A DNA stretch of 46,415 nt. Origin: JBHHZJ01 sp046758005 (lineage in GTDB: Bacteria > Pseudomonadota > Alphaproteobacteria > Kiloniellales > J153). The position numbers and the translations under genes are program-made. The stretch is from NCBI GenBank assembly GCA_046758005.1, contig JBHHZJ010000014.1:1-46415 (forward strand). The letters run 5' to 3'. Shown here one piece after another: positions 1 to 8,063 of this stretch; the stretch's first letter is position 1, and the number at the start of each line of letters is the position of its first letter. A model generated the notes under the pieces. The model was not told the DNA's origin and searched no databases. It was given only the letters and a program-made list of their open reading frames with translations.

Positions 1-61
1 GAGCCCTTTCCACCAGCGCTCGCGCGTCTCCAACCGTCAAATGAACCGTGTCTGTCGTCAT
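1..61 (-). CDS. Probable Ldh-family (malate/L-lactate dehydrogenase type) oxidoreductase, N-terminus only
   Basis: Twenty codons run off the left edge of the window, starting with ATG at 61. The peptide begins MTTDTVHLTVGDARALVERA. This resembles the opening helix of Ldh-family oxidoreductases (PF02615), NAD(P)-dependent enzymes that reduce 2-keto or imino acids and include sulfolactate and pyrroline-2-carboxylate reductases. A CAGG sequence lies five bases before the ATG. The gene follows the DUF3726 gene by 50 bases on the same strand, so it is probably the next gene of the operon. Too little is visible to name the substrate. Confidence 0.45.
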   Translation of the reverse strand, partial: MTTDTVHLTVGDARALVERA

Positions 62-111
62 CGGGACCTGTCCTGCGGGTTCAGCCTTGGGACGCCGCCT
101 CGGCGCGGCCT

Positions 112-864
112 TCACTCGTTGTCGCTGGCAGCCGGGCCGGCGCCGCGCACCCGCGAATCGTGGCTCGAGGGCACCAAGGCGCGCTTGGCGTGGGTCGCCA
201 GGCGCCGCCACACGTCGTCGTCCACGGTGAGGCCCGCCGCGAGCACGGCCGCCAGCCGGGCATCGAGATCCGCCGCTTGCCGCGTCACTTGCAGCGCCTC
301 GCCACTCGCGCACGGGCGCGCCGTCGAGGGGGCTTTGCGGCAGGCAATGGTGGTATCGGACGCCTCGCCGACCGGCAGGCTGTTCCAGTCGCCGAACAGG
401 CGAATGCCAGTGTCGGGATCGACGCGCGCCCCGGCGCCCGGCCGGTTTGACCGGCGGCCCCAGAGCAGTCGAAAGGACCATCCGCGACTGCGCCGACGGT
501 CCGCCACCGGCAAGAGGAACTGCCGATCCGCAAGAGCCTCGACCGTTACCGTTGCGGCTCCGCCGTGTTCGGCCGCCGCCGCAACGGCGATGTCGATGAT
601 GGCGCCGGCGACAAAGGCGGCGGACCGGCCGGCCGCGTCCAAGCGCCGCGTGTCCGAACGTTCCGAAAGGTCTGTGAGATTCGCGGCCGTCGGATCGCCA
701 CCCCAGCGATCGAGGGCCCTGACCAGGGCCTGGAGGGCCGGCAGGCCTCGCGCCTCCAGCCAGGCGGCGGCGCTCGCGGCGTCTTCGTCGACCCCCGCCG
801 GTGCGCCCAGTGCGCACATGGCCCTCTGGCAGGTGCGCTCCAGCTCGTTCAGCGTGACGATCAT
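112..864 (-). CDS. DUF3726-like protein of unknown function
   Basis: 250 residues, with no signal peptide or membrane segment. The N-terminus (LNELERTCQRAMCALGAP, then an EDAA..AAWLEARGL segment) and the C-terminal VPSSHDSRVRGAGPAASDNE match my memory of DUF3726 proteins, which end in a VPxSExSRxxGAGAGxxDND-like motif. No biochemical role is known to me. Its ATG overlaps the stop of the upstream 583-residue protein by four bases (ATGA), so the two are translationally coupled. Their products probably work together, and the likely downstream Ldh-family gene suggests metabolism rather than regulation. The family assignment is moderate; the gene itself is secure from coupling and codon bias. Confidence 0.8.
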   Translation of the reverse strand: MIVTLNELERTCQRAMCALGAPAGVDEDAASAAAWLEARGLPALQALVRALDRWGGDPTAANLTDLSERSDTRRLDAAGRSAAFVAGAIIDIAVAAAAEHGGAATVTVEALADRQFLLPVADRRRSRGWSFRLLWGRRSNRPGAGARVDPDTGIRLFGDWNSLPVGEASDTTIACRKAPSTARPCASGEALQVTRQAADLDARLAAVLAAGLTVDDDVWRRLATHAKRALVPSSHDSRVRGAGPAASDNE

Positions 865-2612
865 GGCCCGGGCGGCCGGGGCGAGCGGGCTTCGCGCAGG
901 AACACCGGGAACGCCCAGTCGTCGGCGTTGACCGGGTCAAGCTCATCGAAGCACGGTGCGCCCTGGTACATCGTGATCCGCGTCCAGCGGTCCGACTTCG
1001 GATCGAACTTGATCGCGCCGAACATCGACAGCTTGCAACGCAGAAGGTCGATCGGAACGATGTCGCGGCCAAGCAGGTTGTCGCGGATCTCGCCATAGGG
1101 ACGGTGCGCGAGGGCCTGAACCCGCCGCACCGAATGCCGGTAAGCCGGCGCGCGCAACAAGAACTCCGCCACGCTCGCCGTCGGCTCCCGCTGGAGCGCG
1201 CGCTCCAGCGCGCCGTGCAGTTGCTTCACCTCGCGTCCGATGCCGATGCGCAGCTCCTGTTCGGCGCCGGGCTCCTTGAACCGCTCGCCGAGCCGGGGCT
1301 CGAGCTTCTCCTCCGAGACGTACCAGAAGAGGTGCTGTTGGGCGGGATTTCCGTAGTCGACGGCGAGCGCCCAGTCGTATCGGGTCTCGATGAGACGCTG
1401 CAGGGCGTCGAGCCTCATCACCGGATCGAGGTCGATGGCCTCGTCGGCCGCCATCTCGTCCTCGAGGTCGTCCACGAGGTCGCCATGCGGTTCCAGGATC
1501 AGGCTGTGGATCAGCTCCTGTCCCTCGGTCGAGAGCCGGGCGGCCGCCTCCCGCGCGATCCGTTCCCAGGGGTGGGGCGAGCCGAGGAGATCGGAGCCGT
1601 TCCTGTCCAGCCAGACGCGAAAGCCGGGCAGCTCGCGCCGGAGGTCGACGATACGGGCCATCTGGCGCGTGTCGTCCGTTCGCCATTCCCCCAGGTGTTG
1701 GATGGCGCGCTCGAGCAGCTCGTGGAATCGCGCGACGCGGCCCGGCTCGGCGCGTTCGAGCGTCCGGACCCGGGCAATTGCGGTCTCCCGGGCGGTCATC
1801 CAGCGATCGATCAGGACCGGATGGCTGATCAGGAACGGCGCCATGCCGAGGCCGGTCGCGTTGCCGATGCCGAACATTCGCTTCGTCGCGGGGGCGAGGG
1901 CGATCGCCGATCCGGGCGCGCGCACGCGCGCCAGATGCTCGACGAGGTCGAAGGTGAACTCGCGGATCAGATAGACCGTCAGCATCTCCGCCTCGAAGGG
2001 GCGCGAGAAAACGCCCCCGGCGAAGGTGTTCGCGAGATCCGAGAGGCCGAATTTGCCGTTGCCGTAGACCGCGGTGGTGCGCATGAGATATCCGACGTTG
2101 ACCACGACCTCGGGGTCGGGCTGCCGCCCGGAGGCCAGGCTCTCGACGACGTGGTCGAACAGCCGCACGCTCTTGTTCGCCCGGCTGAGGACGTACTCGG
2201 CCGCGCTGCACCGGCCGGCCTCCTGAAGAGGAACGTTGGCCCGCAGCCGCTCGATCGTCGTGCCGTCGGCTTCGGCGGTCGTGAGAGCGAAGGTCGCGTC
2301 CCATCTCTCCGCGATCACCCGGTCGGTGCGCTGCTCGCGCGGCAGGTCGTGGCCGAACCCGACCAAACGGACGACGCCCCCCGGCGTCGCGACCGCATAG
2401 ACGACGACGCCGATCCCGGCGCCGTCGAGCTCCAGGCGCTCGCGCGAGAGCGTCCACCCCTCGCGTGCGATTCGACGCAGAAGCGAGCGCATGAAGCTGA
2501 GCCGTGTTTGGTGAAAGCTTCCGATCCGCTCGAGACGCATGACGGTCTCGGGCGGCCTGAGGGCCGCTTGCGGCGTCCGGGTCCGTCGCGGACGGTCGGC
2601 GACGGCCGTCAT
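861..2612 (-). CDS. Uncharacterised conserved protein, 583 residues, in a catabolic operon
   Basis: I do not recognise a named domain. I chose the ATG at 2612 because it overlaps the stop of the upstream M19-like gene (TGATG). An in-frame ATG at 2663 would add 17 residues inside that gene. The protein looks soluble, with no signal peptide. Segments that look like a conserved core are GFGHDLP near residue 85, RANKSVRLFDHVVE near 150, GYLMRTTAVYGNGKFGLSD near 180, and GIGNATGLGMAPFLISHP near 255. The rest is long amphipathic helix with many Arg and Glu. Tight coupling on both sides (M19-like upstream, DUF3726 downstream) suggests an enzyme or complex subunit of the same pathway. No catalytic motif is obvious, so I give no function. 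Confidence 0.8.
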   Translation of the reverse strand: MTAVADRPRRTRTPQAALRPPETVMRLERIGSFHQTRLSFMRSLLRRIAREGWTLSRERLELDGAGIGVVVYAVATPGGVVRLVGFGHDLPREQRTDRVIAERWDATFALTTAEADGTTIERLRANVPLQEAGRCSAAEYVLSRANKSVRLFDHVVESLASGRQPDPEVVVNVGYLMRTTAVYGNGKFGLSDLANTFAGGVFSRPFEAEMLTVYLIREFTFDLVEHLARVRAPGSAIALAPATKRMFGIGNATGLGMAPFLISHPVLIDRWMTARETAIARVRTLERAEPGRVARFHELLERAIQHLGEWRTDDTRQMARIVDLRRELPGFRVWLDRNGSDLLGSPHPWERIAREAAARLSTEGQELIHSLILEPHGDLVDDLEDEMAADEAIDLDPVMRLDALQRLIETRYDWALAVDYGNPAQQHLFWYVSEEKLEPRLGERFKEPGAEQELRIGIGREVKQLHGALERALQREPTASVAEFLLRAPAYRHSVRRVQALAHRPYGEIRDNLLGRDIVPIDLLRCKLSMFGAIKFDPKSDRWTRITMYQGAPCFDELDPVNADDWAFPVFLREARSPRPPGP

Positions 2613-3613
2613 CACGGCCGATCCCGTTGCGGCCCGAAGGAGCGCTCGAAGAAGGAGAGCCAATTCCCGCCCATGATCTTCCGCACCTCCGCGTCATCGA
2701 ATCCTATGGCCCGTAGGCCGCGCGTGAGGTTGGCGAAGTCGCGGTTGCACCGAAACCATGCGGGCTGTACCGGGAACCCCGCCCGGCCCTTCGAACCCTC
2801 GCCGTAGTCGATCGATCGGGTCCAGGTGCCGTTGCGCATCCATTCGACCACCGAATCGGGCTGATCCTGGCAAAGATCGGAGCCGATCCCGATGTGATCG
2901 ACGCCCATCAGCTCGGCGGCGCGGACCGCCATCGCGCAGAACGACTCGAGCGGGCACTCGGAGCTGCCCTTCAAGTGATGGGGATAGAGGCTCAATCCCA
3001 GCATGCCCCCGCTCTCGCCGAGCGCCTCGAGCACCGCATCCGATTTGTTCCTGCGTGCGGGCGCCCAGAAGGCCGGGTTGGCATGGGTGATCGCAATCGG
3101 GCGTTGCGAGATTTCGATGGCCTCCAGCGTCGAGCGTTCCCCGCTGTGCGACATGTCCACGACAAGGCCGACCCGGTTCATCTCCCGGATCACCTCGCGG
3201 CCCATGCGCGTGATCCCGGCGTCCTCCTTCTCGAAGCAGCCCGTGGCGAGCAGGCTCTGGTTGTTGTAGCTGAGCTGCATGAAACGGACGCCGAGATCGT
3301 ACAAGACCTGCACGAGGCCGATGTCGTCCTCGATCGGAGAGCAATTCTGGGCCCCGAAGATGATCCCCGTCTTCTTTTCCGCTTCGGCGCGGCGGACGTC
3401 CTCGGCGCTTTGCGCCGGCAGAATGAAGTCGGAGAACTCCTCGAATCGCCGGTTCCATTCGACGATTCGCCCGACGGTCTCTCGGAAGTTCTCCCAGTAG
3501 GCGATCGTCACGTGCACGGCGGTGACCCCGCCCGCGCGCATCTCGCGGAAGATCGGCTCGGACCACTTGCAATACTGCAGGCCGTCTATGATGAACGGCG
3601 GAGGCTCGGTCAC
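2612..3613 (-). CDS. M19 (membrane dipeptidase) family homologue lacking the canonical metal motif
   Basis: 333 residues, GTG start with AAGGA ten bases upstream, cytoplasmic by sequence. The fold signature of renal/membrane dipeptidase is clear: LGVRFMQLSYNN, EMNRVGLVVDMSHS, then THANP, and GIGSDLCQ. These supply the two histidines and the later aspartate of the family. However, the N-terminal DGHND motif reads DGLQY here, losing the His and Asp ligands, and the IEGG glutamate position reads AQN. Canonical two-zinc dipeptidase chemistry is therefore unlikely; it may be a one-metal hydrolase or lyase. It sits 20 bases after the aldehyde dehydrogenase and overlaps the next gene, so it belongs to the operon core. 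I recall a subfamily with the same substitutions in other alphaproteobacteria, but did not search for it. Confidence 0.85.
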   Translation of the reverse strand: MTEPPPFIIDGLQYCKWSEPIFREMRAGGVTAVHVTIAYWENFRETVGRIVEWNRRFEEFSDFILPAQSAEDVRRAEAEKKTGIIFGAQNCSPIEDDIGLVQVLYDLGVRFMQLSYNNQSLLATGCFEKEDAGITRMGREVIREMNRVGLVVDMSHSGERSTLEAIEISQRPIAITHANPAFWAPARRNKSDAVLEALGESGGMLGLSLYPHHLKGSSECPLESFCAMAVRAAELMGVDHIGIGSDLCQDQPDSVVEWMRNGTWTRSIDYGEGSKGRAGFPVQPAWFRCNRDFANLTRGLRAIGFDDAEVRKIMGGNWLSFFERSFGPQRDRP

Positions 3614-3633
3614 GGCGGGCGTGTCCTTCGGCC

Positions 3634-5085
3634 TCAGGGTCGGCCCGCATTGACGTAGGCGGTCTTGACCACGGTGTAGAACTCGCGCGCGGTGCTGCCT
3701 TGTTCGCGCGGGCCGTAGCTGGAGGCCTTCCGCCCGCCGAAGGGTACGTGATAGTCGGTCCCCGCGGTCGGAAGGTTGACCATCACGGTCCCGGCCTGGG
3801 CATGCCGGCGGAAATGGGTGGCGTGCTTGAGCGAGGTCGTCACGATACCGGCGGTGAGCCCGAAGTCCGTGTCGTTGGCGGTCGCCAACGCCTCATCATA
3901 GTCCCTGACCCGAATGACGGCCGCGATCGGACCGAAAATCTCTTCGCGCGCGATGCGCATGTCGTTGGTCCCCCCGGTGAACAAGGCGGGCGCCATGTAG
4001 TAGCCGCGGGTTTCGCGATTGAGGATCTCACCCCCGGCGGCCAGCTTCGCGCCCTCCTCGACGCCGATCTCGAGATAGGAGAGGTTCCGTTCGAGCTGCG
4101 TCTCGTCGACGACCGGTCCGATCTGAGTGCCCGCCTTGAGCGCGTGGTCGACATTGAGAGTCTTCATGCGCCGAATCATGGCATCGACGAAGGGGCCGTG
4201 GATACCCTCCGTGACCACCAGGCGCGAGCTCGCGGTGCAGCGCTGCCCGGTGGCGAAGAAGGCGCCGTTGATCGCCGACTCGACCGCGATCTCCAGGTCG
4301 GCATCGTCGAGCACCACAAGCGGGTTCTTGCCGCCCATCTCGAGTTGGAACCTGGCCATGCGCTCGACCGCGCGCGCCGCGATGTGCCGCCCGGTGTCCA
4401 CCGAGCCGGTGAAGGTGATGGCGTCCACGTCGGGCGAGGCCAGGATCGTCTCCCCCACGTCGCGGCCCTTGCCCATGACCAGGTTGAAGGCGCCGGGGGG
4501 AAGGCCGCTGCGGCTGATGATTTCGGCGAGCGCCCAGGCGGTCGCGGGCACGAGCTCCGCAGGCTTGAACACGACGCAGTTGCCGTAGGCGAGCGCCGGG
4601 GCGATCTTCCACGCCGGTATGGCGGCGGGAAAGTTCCACGGCGTGATGATCCCGACGACGCCGATCGGTTCGCGCCGAACCTGAACCTCGACCCCCGGGC
4701 GCACCGAATCGGCGACGTCGCCCATCTGGCGCAAAGTCTCCGCCGCGTAGTAGCGGAAGAACTGTCCGGCCCGCCCGACCTCGCCAACCCCTTCGGCCAG
4801 CGTCTTGCCTTCCTCGCGGGAGAGAAGGCGGCCCAGCTCCTGCTTGCGCGCGATCAATTCGCAGCCGATTCGGTCCAGGATCTCCAGGCGCTGTTCGAGG
4901 CCGGCCGCTGCCCAGCCCGGGAAGGCGGCACGCGCCGCCGCGATCGCGCGCTTGGCCTGTGCCGCATTCGCGCGGGCGTACAGGCCGACCGTGTCGTCGA
5001 GATCGGACGGGTTGACGTTCTCGGCCGCGTCATCGCCTTCGATCCACTCACCGGCGATGAAGTTGCCATGCATCTGCTGCGCCAC
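3634..5085 (-). CDS. NAD(P)-dependent aldehyde dehydrogenase, ketoglutaric-semialdehyde dehydrogenase-like
   Basis: Class I-like aldehyde dehydrogenase, 483 residues from a GTG at 5085. I prefer this start because GGGAGG lies four bases upstream; the ATG at 5073 (479 residues) is the alternative, and a further in-frame ATG at 5178 gives an unlikely leader. Catalytic features are present: PWNFP (Asn 151), the general-base Glu in QLEMGGKNP (249) and the nucleophile Cys in GQRCTASS (283). The N-terminal NFIAGEWIEG...NPSDLDD pattern resembles 2-oxoglutarate semialdehyde dehydrogenases of sugar-acid and hydroxyproline catabolism, but the substrate is inferred. It is the first gene of the minus-strand operon and is divergent from the LysR gene. 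Confidence 0.93.
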   Translation of the reverse strand: MAQQMHGNFIAGEWIEGDDAAENVNPSDLDDTVGLYARANAAQAKRAIAAARAAFPGWAAAGLEQRLEILDRIGCELIARKQELGRLLSREEGKTLAEGVGEVGRAGQFFRYYAAETLRQMGDVADSVRPGVEVQVRREPIGVVGIITPWNFPAAIPAWKIAPALAYGNCVVFKPAELVPATAWALAEIISRSGLPPGAFNLVMGKGRDVGETILASPDVDAITFTGSVDTGRHIAARAVERMARFQLEMGGKNPLVVLDDADLEIAVESAINGAFFATGQRCTASSRLVVTEGIHGPFVDAMIRRMKTLNVDHALKAGTQIGPVVDETQLERNLSYLEIGVEEGAKLAAGGEILNRETRGYYMAPALFTGGTNDMRIAREEIFGPIAAVIRVRDYDEALATANDTDFGLTAGIVTTSLKHATHFRRHAQAGTVMVNLPTAGTDYHVPFGGRKASSYGPREQGSTAREFYTVVKTAYVNAGRP

Positions 5086-5171
5086 GGGACCTCCCGGCGA
5101 GTGTGCGACGTTGCCGACGGTGCGGTTCCTCCGCACGGTCTCAACGCGATTGAAATGCAACGCCGGCTGAT

Positions 5172-5200
5172 ATTGCAAATTAAAAAAAGCAATGTATTAA
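5172..5200 (+). promoter_or_regulatory. Divergent promoter/operator between the ALDH operon and lysR
   Basis: An AT-rich pocket in GC-rich DNA. An inverted repeat ATTGC-N12-GCAAT spans 5172-5193. It overlaps a plausible lysR promoter: TTGCAA at 5173-5178, a 16-base spacer, and TATTAA at 5195-5200. The predicted transcription start would be within a few bases of the lysR ATG at 5213, where no Shine-Dalgarno sequence is seen. Location and symmetry fit a LysR-type operator controlling both directions; binding is inferred. Confidence 0.5.
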
Positions 5201-5212
5201 TATCGTTGTCTT

Positions 5213-6130
5213 ATGAATGTGACGCTGAAACACCTGCGCAGCTTCGTCGAGGTGGCCCGACAGGGCAACTTCACCCGCGCGGCCCGGGCGCTCTCGCTTT
5301 CCCAACCGGCGCTGACCATCACGGTCGGGCAGTTCGAGGACACGCTGGGCGTTAAGCTGTTCGATCGAACGACGCGGCGCGTGCGCCTTACGAGCGAGGG
5401 TCAGGACTTCCTACCGGCCGCCGTCCGGCTCCTGGAGGATTTCGACACCGCCATGTCCGGCATTCGCGATGTCGCCGAGCGGCGCCGGGGCCGCGTCGGA
5501 GTGGCGGCATTGCCTTCGGTGGCGATGCGGCTGTTGCCGCGAATCGTGGCCCGATTCACCGAACGGTATTCGGGGATAAACGTCCATCTGCATGACGACA
5601 ACGCCAGTGGAGTCGGGGAGCGGGTCCGGCGCAACGACGTCGATTTCGGTATCGCCAGCCGCTGGGAGCCGATCGACGACCTGTCGTTCAGGCCGCTGAT
5701 CAAAGACTCCTTCGGCCTCGTGTGCCGCGCCGACCACGCTTTGGCCAAGGCCCAGGGTCCGCTCACTTGGCGCGAGCTGGCGGGACACGCCTTTCTGGGG
5801 CTGGCTCCGGATACCGGCATTCAACAGTTGCTCCGGGAAGTGAAGGACCTGCCCCAGACGATCCAGGCACCGAAGTGCGAGGTTTCCAACATCGCGACCC
5901 TGGAAGGCATGCTCGAGGCCGGGCTCGGCATTACCGCGCTGCCGGCCCTGGCGGTGCCGGTCGCTCAACCGGGCACCTTCGTCTTCCGTCCCCTGGTGCG
6001 GCCGAAGATCGAGCGGGAGATATGCCTGATCACGCGGCAGGGGCGCTCGCTCTCGCCGGCAGCGCAAAGCCTGCGCGACATGATCGTGGAGCACTTCCCG
6101 CCGCGGTGGGCGGCGGGCGCGGCAAATTAA
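5213..6130 (+). CDS. LysR-family transcriptional regulator
   Basis: 305 residues. The N-terminal winged helix-turn-helix (about residues 1-62) reads FVEVARQGNFTRAARALSLSQPALT followed by LGVKLFDRTTRRVRLT, typical of LysR regulators. The rest is the periplasmic-binding-like effector domain. No ribosome-binding site precedes the ATG, so translation may be nearly leaderless. It lies between the divergent ALDH operon and the solute-binding protein gene and probably controls both. The effector is presumably a compound handled by that pathway, but its identity is unknown. Confidence 0.95.
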   Translation: MNVTLKHLRSFVEVARQGNFTRAARALSLSQPALTITVGQFEDTLGVKLFDRTTRRVRLTSEGQDFLPAAVRLLEDFDTAMSGIRDVAERRRGRVGVAALPSVAMRLLPRIVARFTERYSGINVHLHDDNASGVGERVRRNDVDFGIASRWEPIDDLSFRPLIKDSFGLVCRADHALAKAQGPLTWRELAGHAFLGLAPDTGIQQLLREVKDLPQTIQAPKCEVSNIATLEGMLEAGLGITALPALAVPVAQPGTFVFRPLVRPKIEREICLITRQGRSLSPAAQSLRDMIVEHFPPRWAAGAAN

Positions 6131-6140
6131 TTAATATAAT
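6126..6140 (+). promoter_or_regulatory. AT-rich site with a perfect -10 hexamer upstream of the solute-binding protein gene
   Basis: The lysR stop lies in an AT-only run. It contains TATAAT at 6135-6140 and the octamer ATTAATAT at 6130-6137. The same octamer occurs at 5196-5203 in front of lysR. No good -35 hexamer precedes it, which would fit an activator-dependent promoter for the gene at 6324, though its leader would then be about 180 bases. The remaining bases up to 6323 show nothing else except the GGAGG before that gene. Confidence 0.4.
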
Positions 6141-6323
6141 GAAATAAACGATTAGACTTTTTGATTTCACAAATATCCCGGGCCGGCCCTTTAATCCCGA
6201 GAGAGAACCCGCCGCCTTGCCGCGCTCCAAGATCGCGGGCCGAAGAGCGGCGGGAGGTGCGGCAACGCGACCCGCCTCGCCGGACCCGAGGGGCGACCGG
6301 CCTGGCAATCCGGAGGCAAGCTC

Positions 6324-8003
6324 ATGGCGCAAAAGGAACATCCGTACATAGACACGCTCAGGCAATGCCTCGCAGAAGGGAAGATCGGCCGGCGCGACTT
6401 CCTTCGAAGCTCCACCCTGCTCGGCCTCTCGGCGGCGGCCGCGTACGCCTTCGTCGGCAGGGTGACCGGCGAGCCCGCCGCGCGGCCGGCGCGCGCGGCC
6501 ATGCCGAAGGGCGGCCGCCTTCTGCTGGGCGGCCGGGTGAAGGAGGTTCAGAATCCCCACACTTTCAGCTGGGGCACCTGGGACAGCAACATCACCCGGC
6601 AGATCATCGAGTATTTGACCAAGACCGGGTCAGACAACGTGACGCGACCGTATCTGCTGGAGGGTTGGGAGGCCTCCGATGACTTGCGGACCTGGACGCT
6701 CAATCTGCGCCGGGACGTGAAGTGGCACAGCGGCCGGCCGCTGACCTCCGAGGACGTGATCTGGAACCTGAAGCGGGTCCTCGACCCGGCCGTCGGCTCG
6801 TCGGTGGTGGGCCTCATGAAGGGCTACATGCTCGAGGAATACGAGACCGGCGAGAAGGACGACAAGGGCAATCCCAAGACCTCGGTGCGGCTGTGGGACG
6901 CCAATGCGGTCGAGAAGGTCGACGACCACACGGTCCGGCTCAACTGCAAGGTGCCGCAAGTCGCTGTGCCGGAGCACCTGTTCCACTACCCCTTGCCGAT
7001 TCTCGATCCGGCCGAAGGCGGCGTCTTCGGCGTGGGCTCGAACGGCACCGGCGCGTTCGAGCTGGTCGAAATGGCCGTGGGGGAGAAGGCGGTGGTCAAG
7101 GCGCGCCCGGACTATTGGGGCGAAGGGCCCTACCTCGACGAGATCCGTTTCATCGATCTCGGCGACGACCCCTCCGCGCCGATCTCGGCCCTGGGATCCA
7201 AGCAGGTGCACGGCCTGGTCCTGGCCGATCCGCTGCAGTTCAAGACCTTGAGCCGGTTCAAGCACGTCGCCGTCTATCAGGTGCCGACCGCCGAGACCGC
7301 GGTCATGCGCATGAAAGTGAACGAGGCGCCGTTCGACGATCCGCGCGTGCGCCAGGCGCTTCGTTTCGCGGTCGATCCGGGATCGATCTACAAGACGGCG
7401 CTACAGGGCCTCGGCACGGAAGGCGAGCATCACCACGTGGCCGCGATCCATCCGGAGTACGCGCCGCTCCCGAAGATCGAAAGGGATGTCGAGAAGGCGA
7501 AGCGTCTGCTGGCCGAGGCGGGCCATCCCGATGGACTCGAGACCGAGATCATCTGTCCGAAGGATCCGCCCTGGGCGCTGAGCATGGTGCAAGTGGCCGT
7601 CGAACAGTGGCGAGAGGCGGGGATCAGGGTCAAGATCAACCTGATGCCGGGCGCCCAGTATTGGGACGTTTGGGACAAGGTCCCCTTCGGCACGACCCAG
7701 TGGTATCACCGCCCGCTCGGGATCATGAATCTCGGCTTGGCCTATCGCACGGGCGTGCCGTGGAACGAATCATCCTACGCCAACCCCGAGTTCGACCGGC
7801 TCCTGACCGCGGCGGAGGGCATCCTCGATCCCGACGAACGGCGGAAGATCGTCAAGAAGATCGAAATGATCATGCAGGAGGACGGACCACTGGTGCAGCC
7901 GCTGTTCCGGAACAACTTCACCTTCATGGACAAGCGGGTGAAGGGCTTCGCCATGCATCCGACGACCTACATCTTCGGCAACGAGATTGCGCTCGAAGGC
8001 TAG
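6324..8003 (+). CDS. ABC transporter substrate-binding protein, family 5 (peptide/opine/nickel type), Tat-exported
   Basis: 559 residues. GGAGG lies seven bases before the ATG. Residues 23-28 (RRDFLR) followed by a hydrophobic Ala/Leu stretch form a twin-arginine signal, so the mature protein should be folded before export to the periplasm. The mature part has the family 5 pattern: YLLEGWEASDDLRTWTLNLR, VKWHSGRPLTSEDV, then DDPRVRQALRFAVD. Proteins of this family bind peptides, opines or other amino-acid-like compounds. No permease or ATPase genes follow; a terminator comes directly after. The neighbouring ALDH operon presumably degrades the imported compound. Alternatively the missing transporter genes lie beyond the left edge, after the Ldh-like gene. 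Confidence 0.93.
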   Translation: MAQKEHPYIDTLRQCLAEGKIGRRDFLRSSTLLGLSAAAAYAFVGRVTGEPAARPARAAMPKGGRLLLGGRVKEVQNPHTFSWGTWDSNITRQIIEYLTKTGSDNVTRPYLLEGWEASDDLRTWTLNLRRDVKWHSGRPLTSEDVIWNLKRVLDPAVGSSVVGLMKGYMLEEYETGEKDDKGNPKTSVRLWDANAVEKVDDHTVRLNCKVPQVAVPEHLFHYPLPILDPAEGGVFGVGSNGTGAFELVEMAVGEKAVVKARPDYWGEGPYLDEIRFIDLGDDPSAPISALGSKQVHGLVLADPLQFKTLSRFKHVAVYQVPTAETAVMRMKVNEAPFDDPRVRQALRFAVDPGSIYKTALQGLGTEGEHHHVAAIHPEYAPLPKIERDVEKAKRLLAEAGHPDGLETEIICPKDPPWALSMVQVAVEQWREAGIRVKINLMPGAQYWDVWDKVPFGTTQWYHRPLGIMNLGLAYRTGVPWNESSYANPEFDRLLTAAEGILDPDERRKIVKKIEMIMQEDGPLVQPLFRNNFTFMDKRVKGFAMHPTTYIFGNEIALEG

Positions 8004-8028
8004 ACACCGATCGTCGCCGGCGTCCGGT

Positions 8029-8063
8029 GCCCCCGCCGGGTTCGCGGGGGCTTCCTTCTCTTT
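8029..8063 (+). terminator. Rho-independent terminator after the solute-binding protein gene
   Basis: An 8-bp perfect stem, GCCCCCGC at 8029-8036 and GCGGGGGC at 8044-8051, with a 7-base loop, is followed by the T-rich run TTCCTTCTCTTT. It begins 26 bases after the stop codon and ends the gene as a monocistronic unit on this side. Confidence 0.8.
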
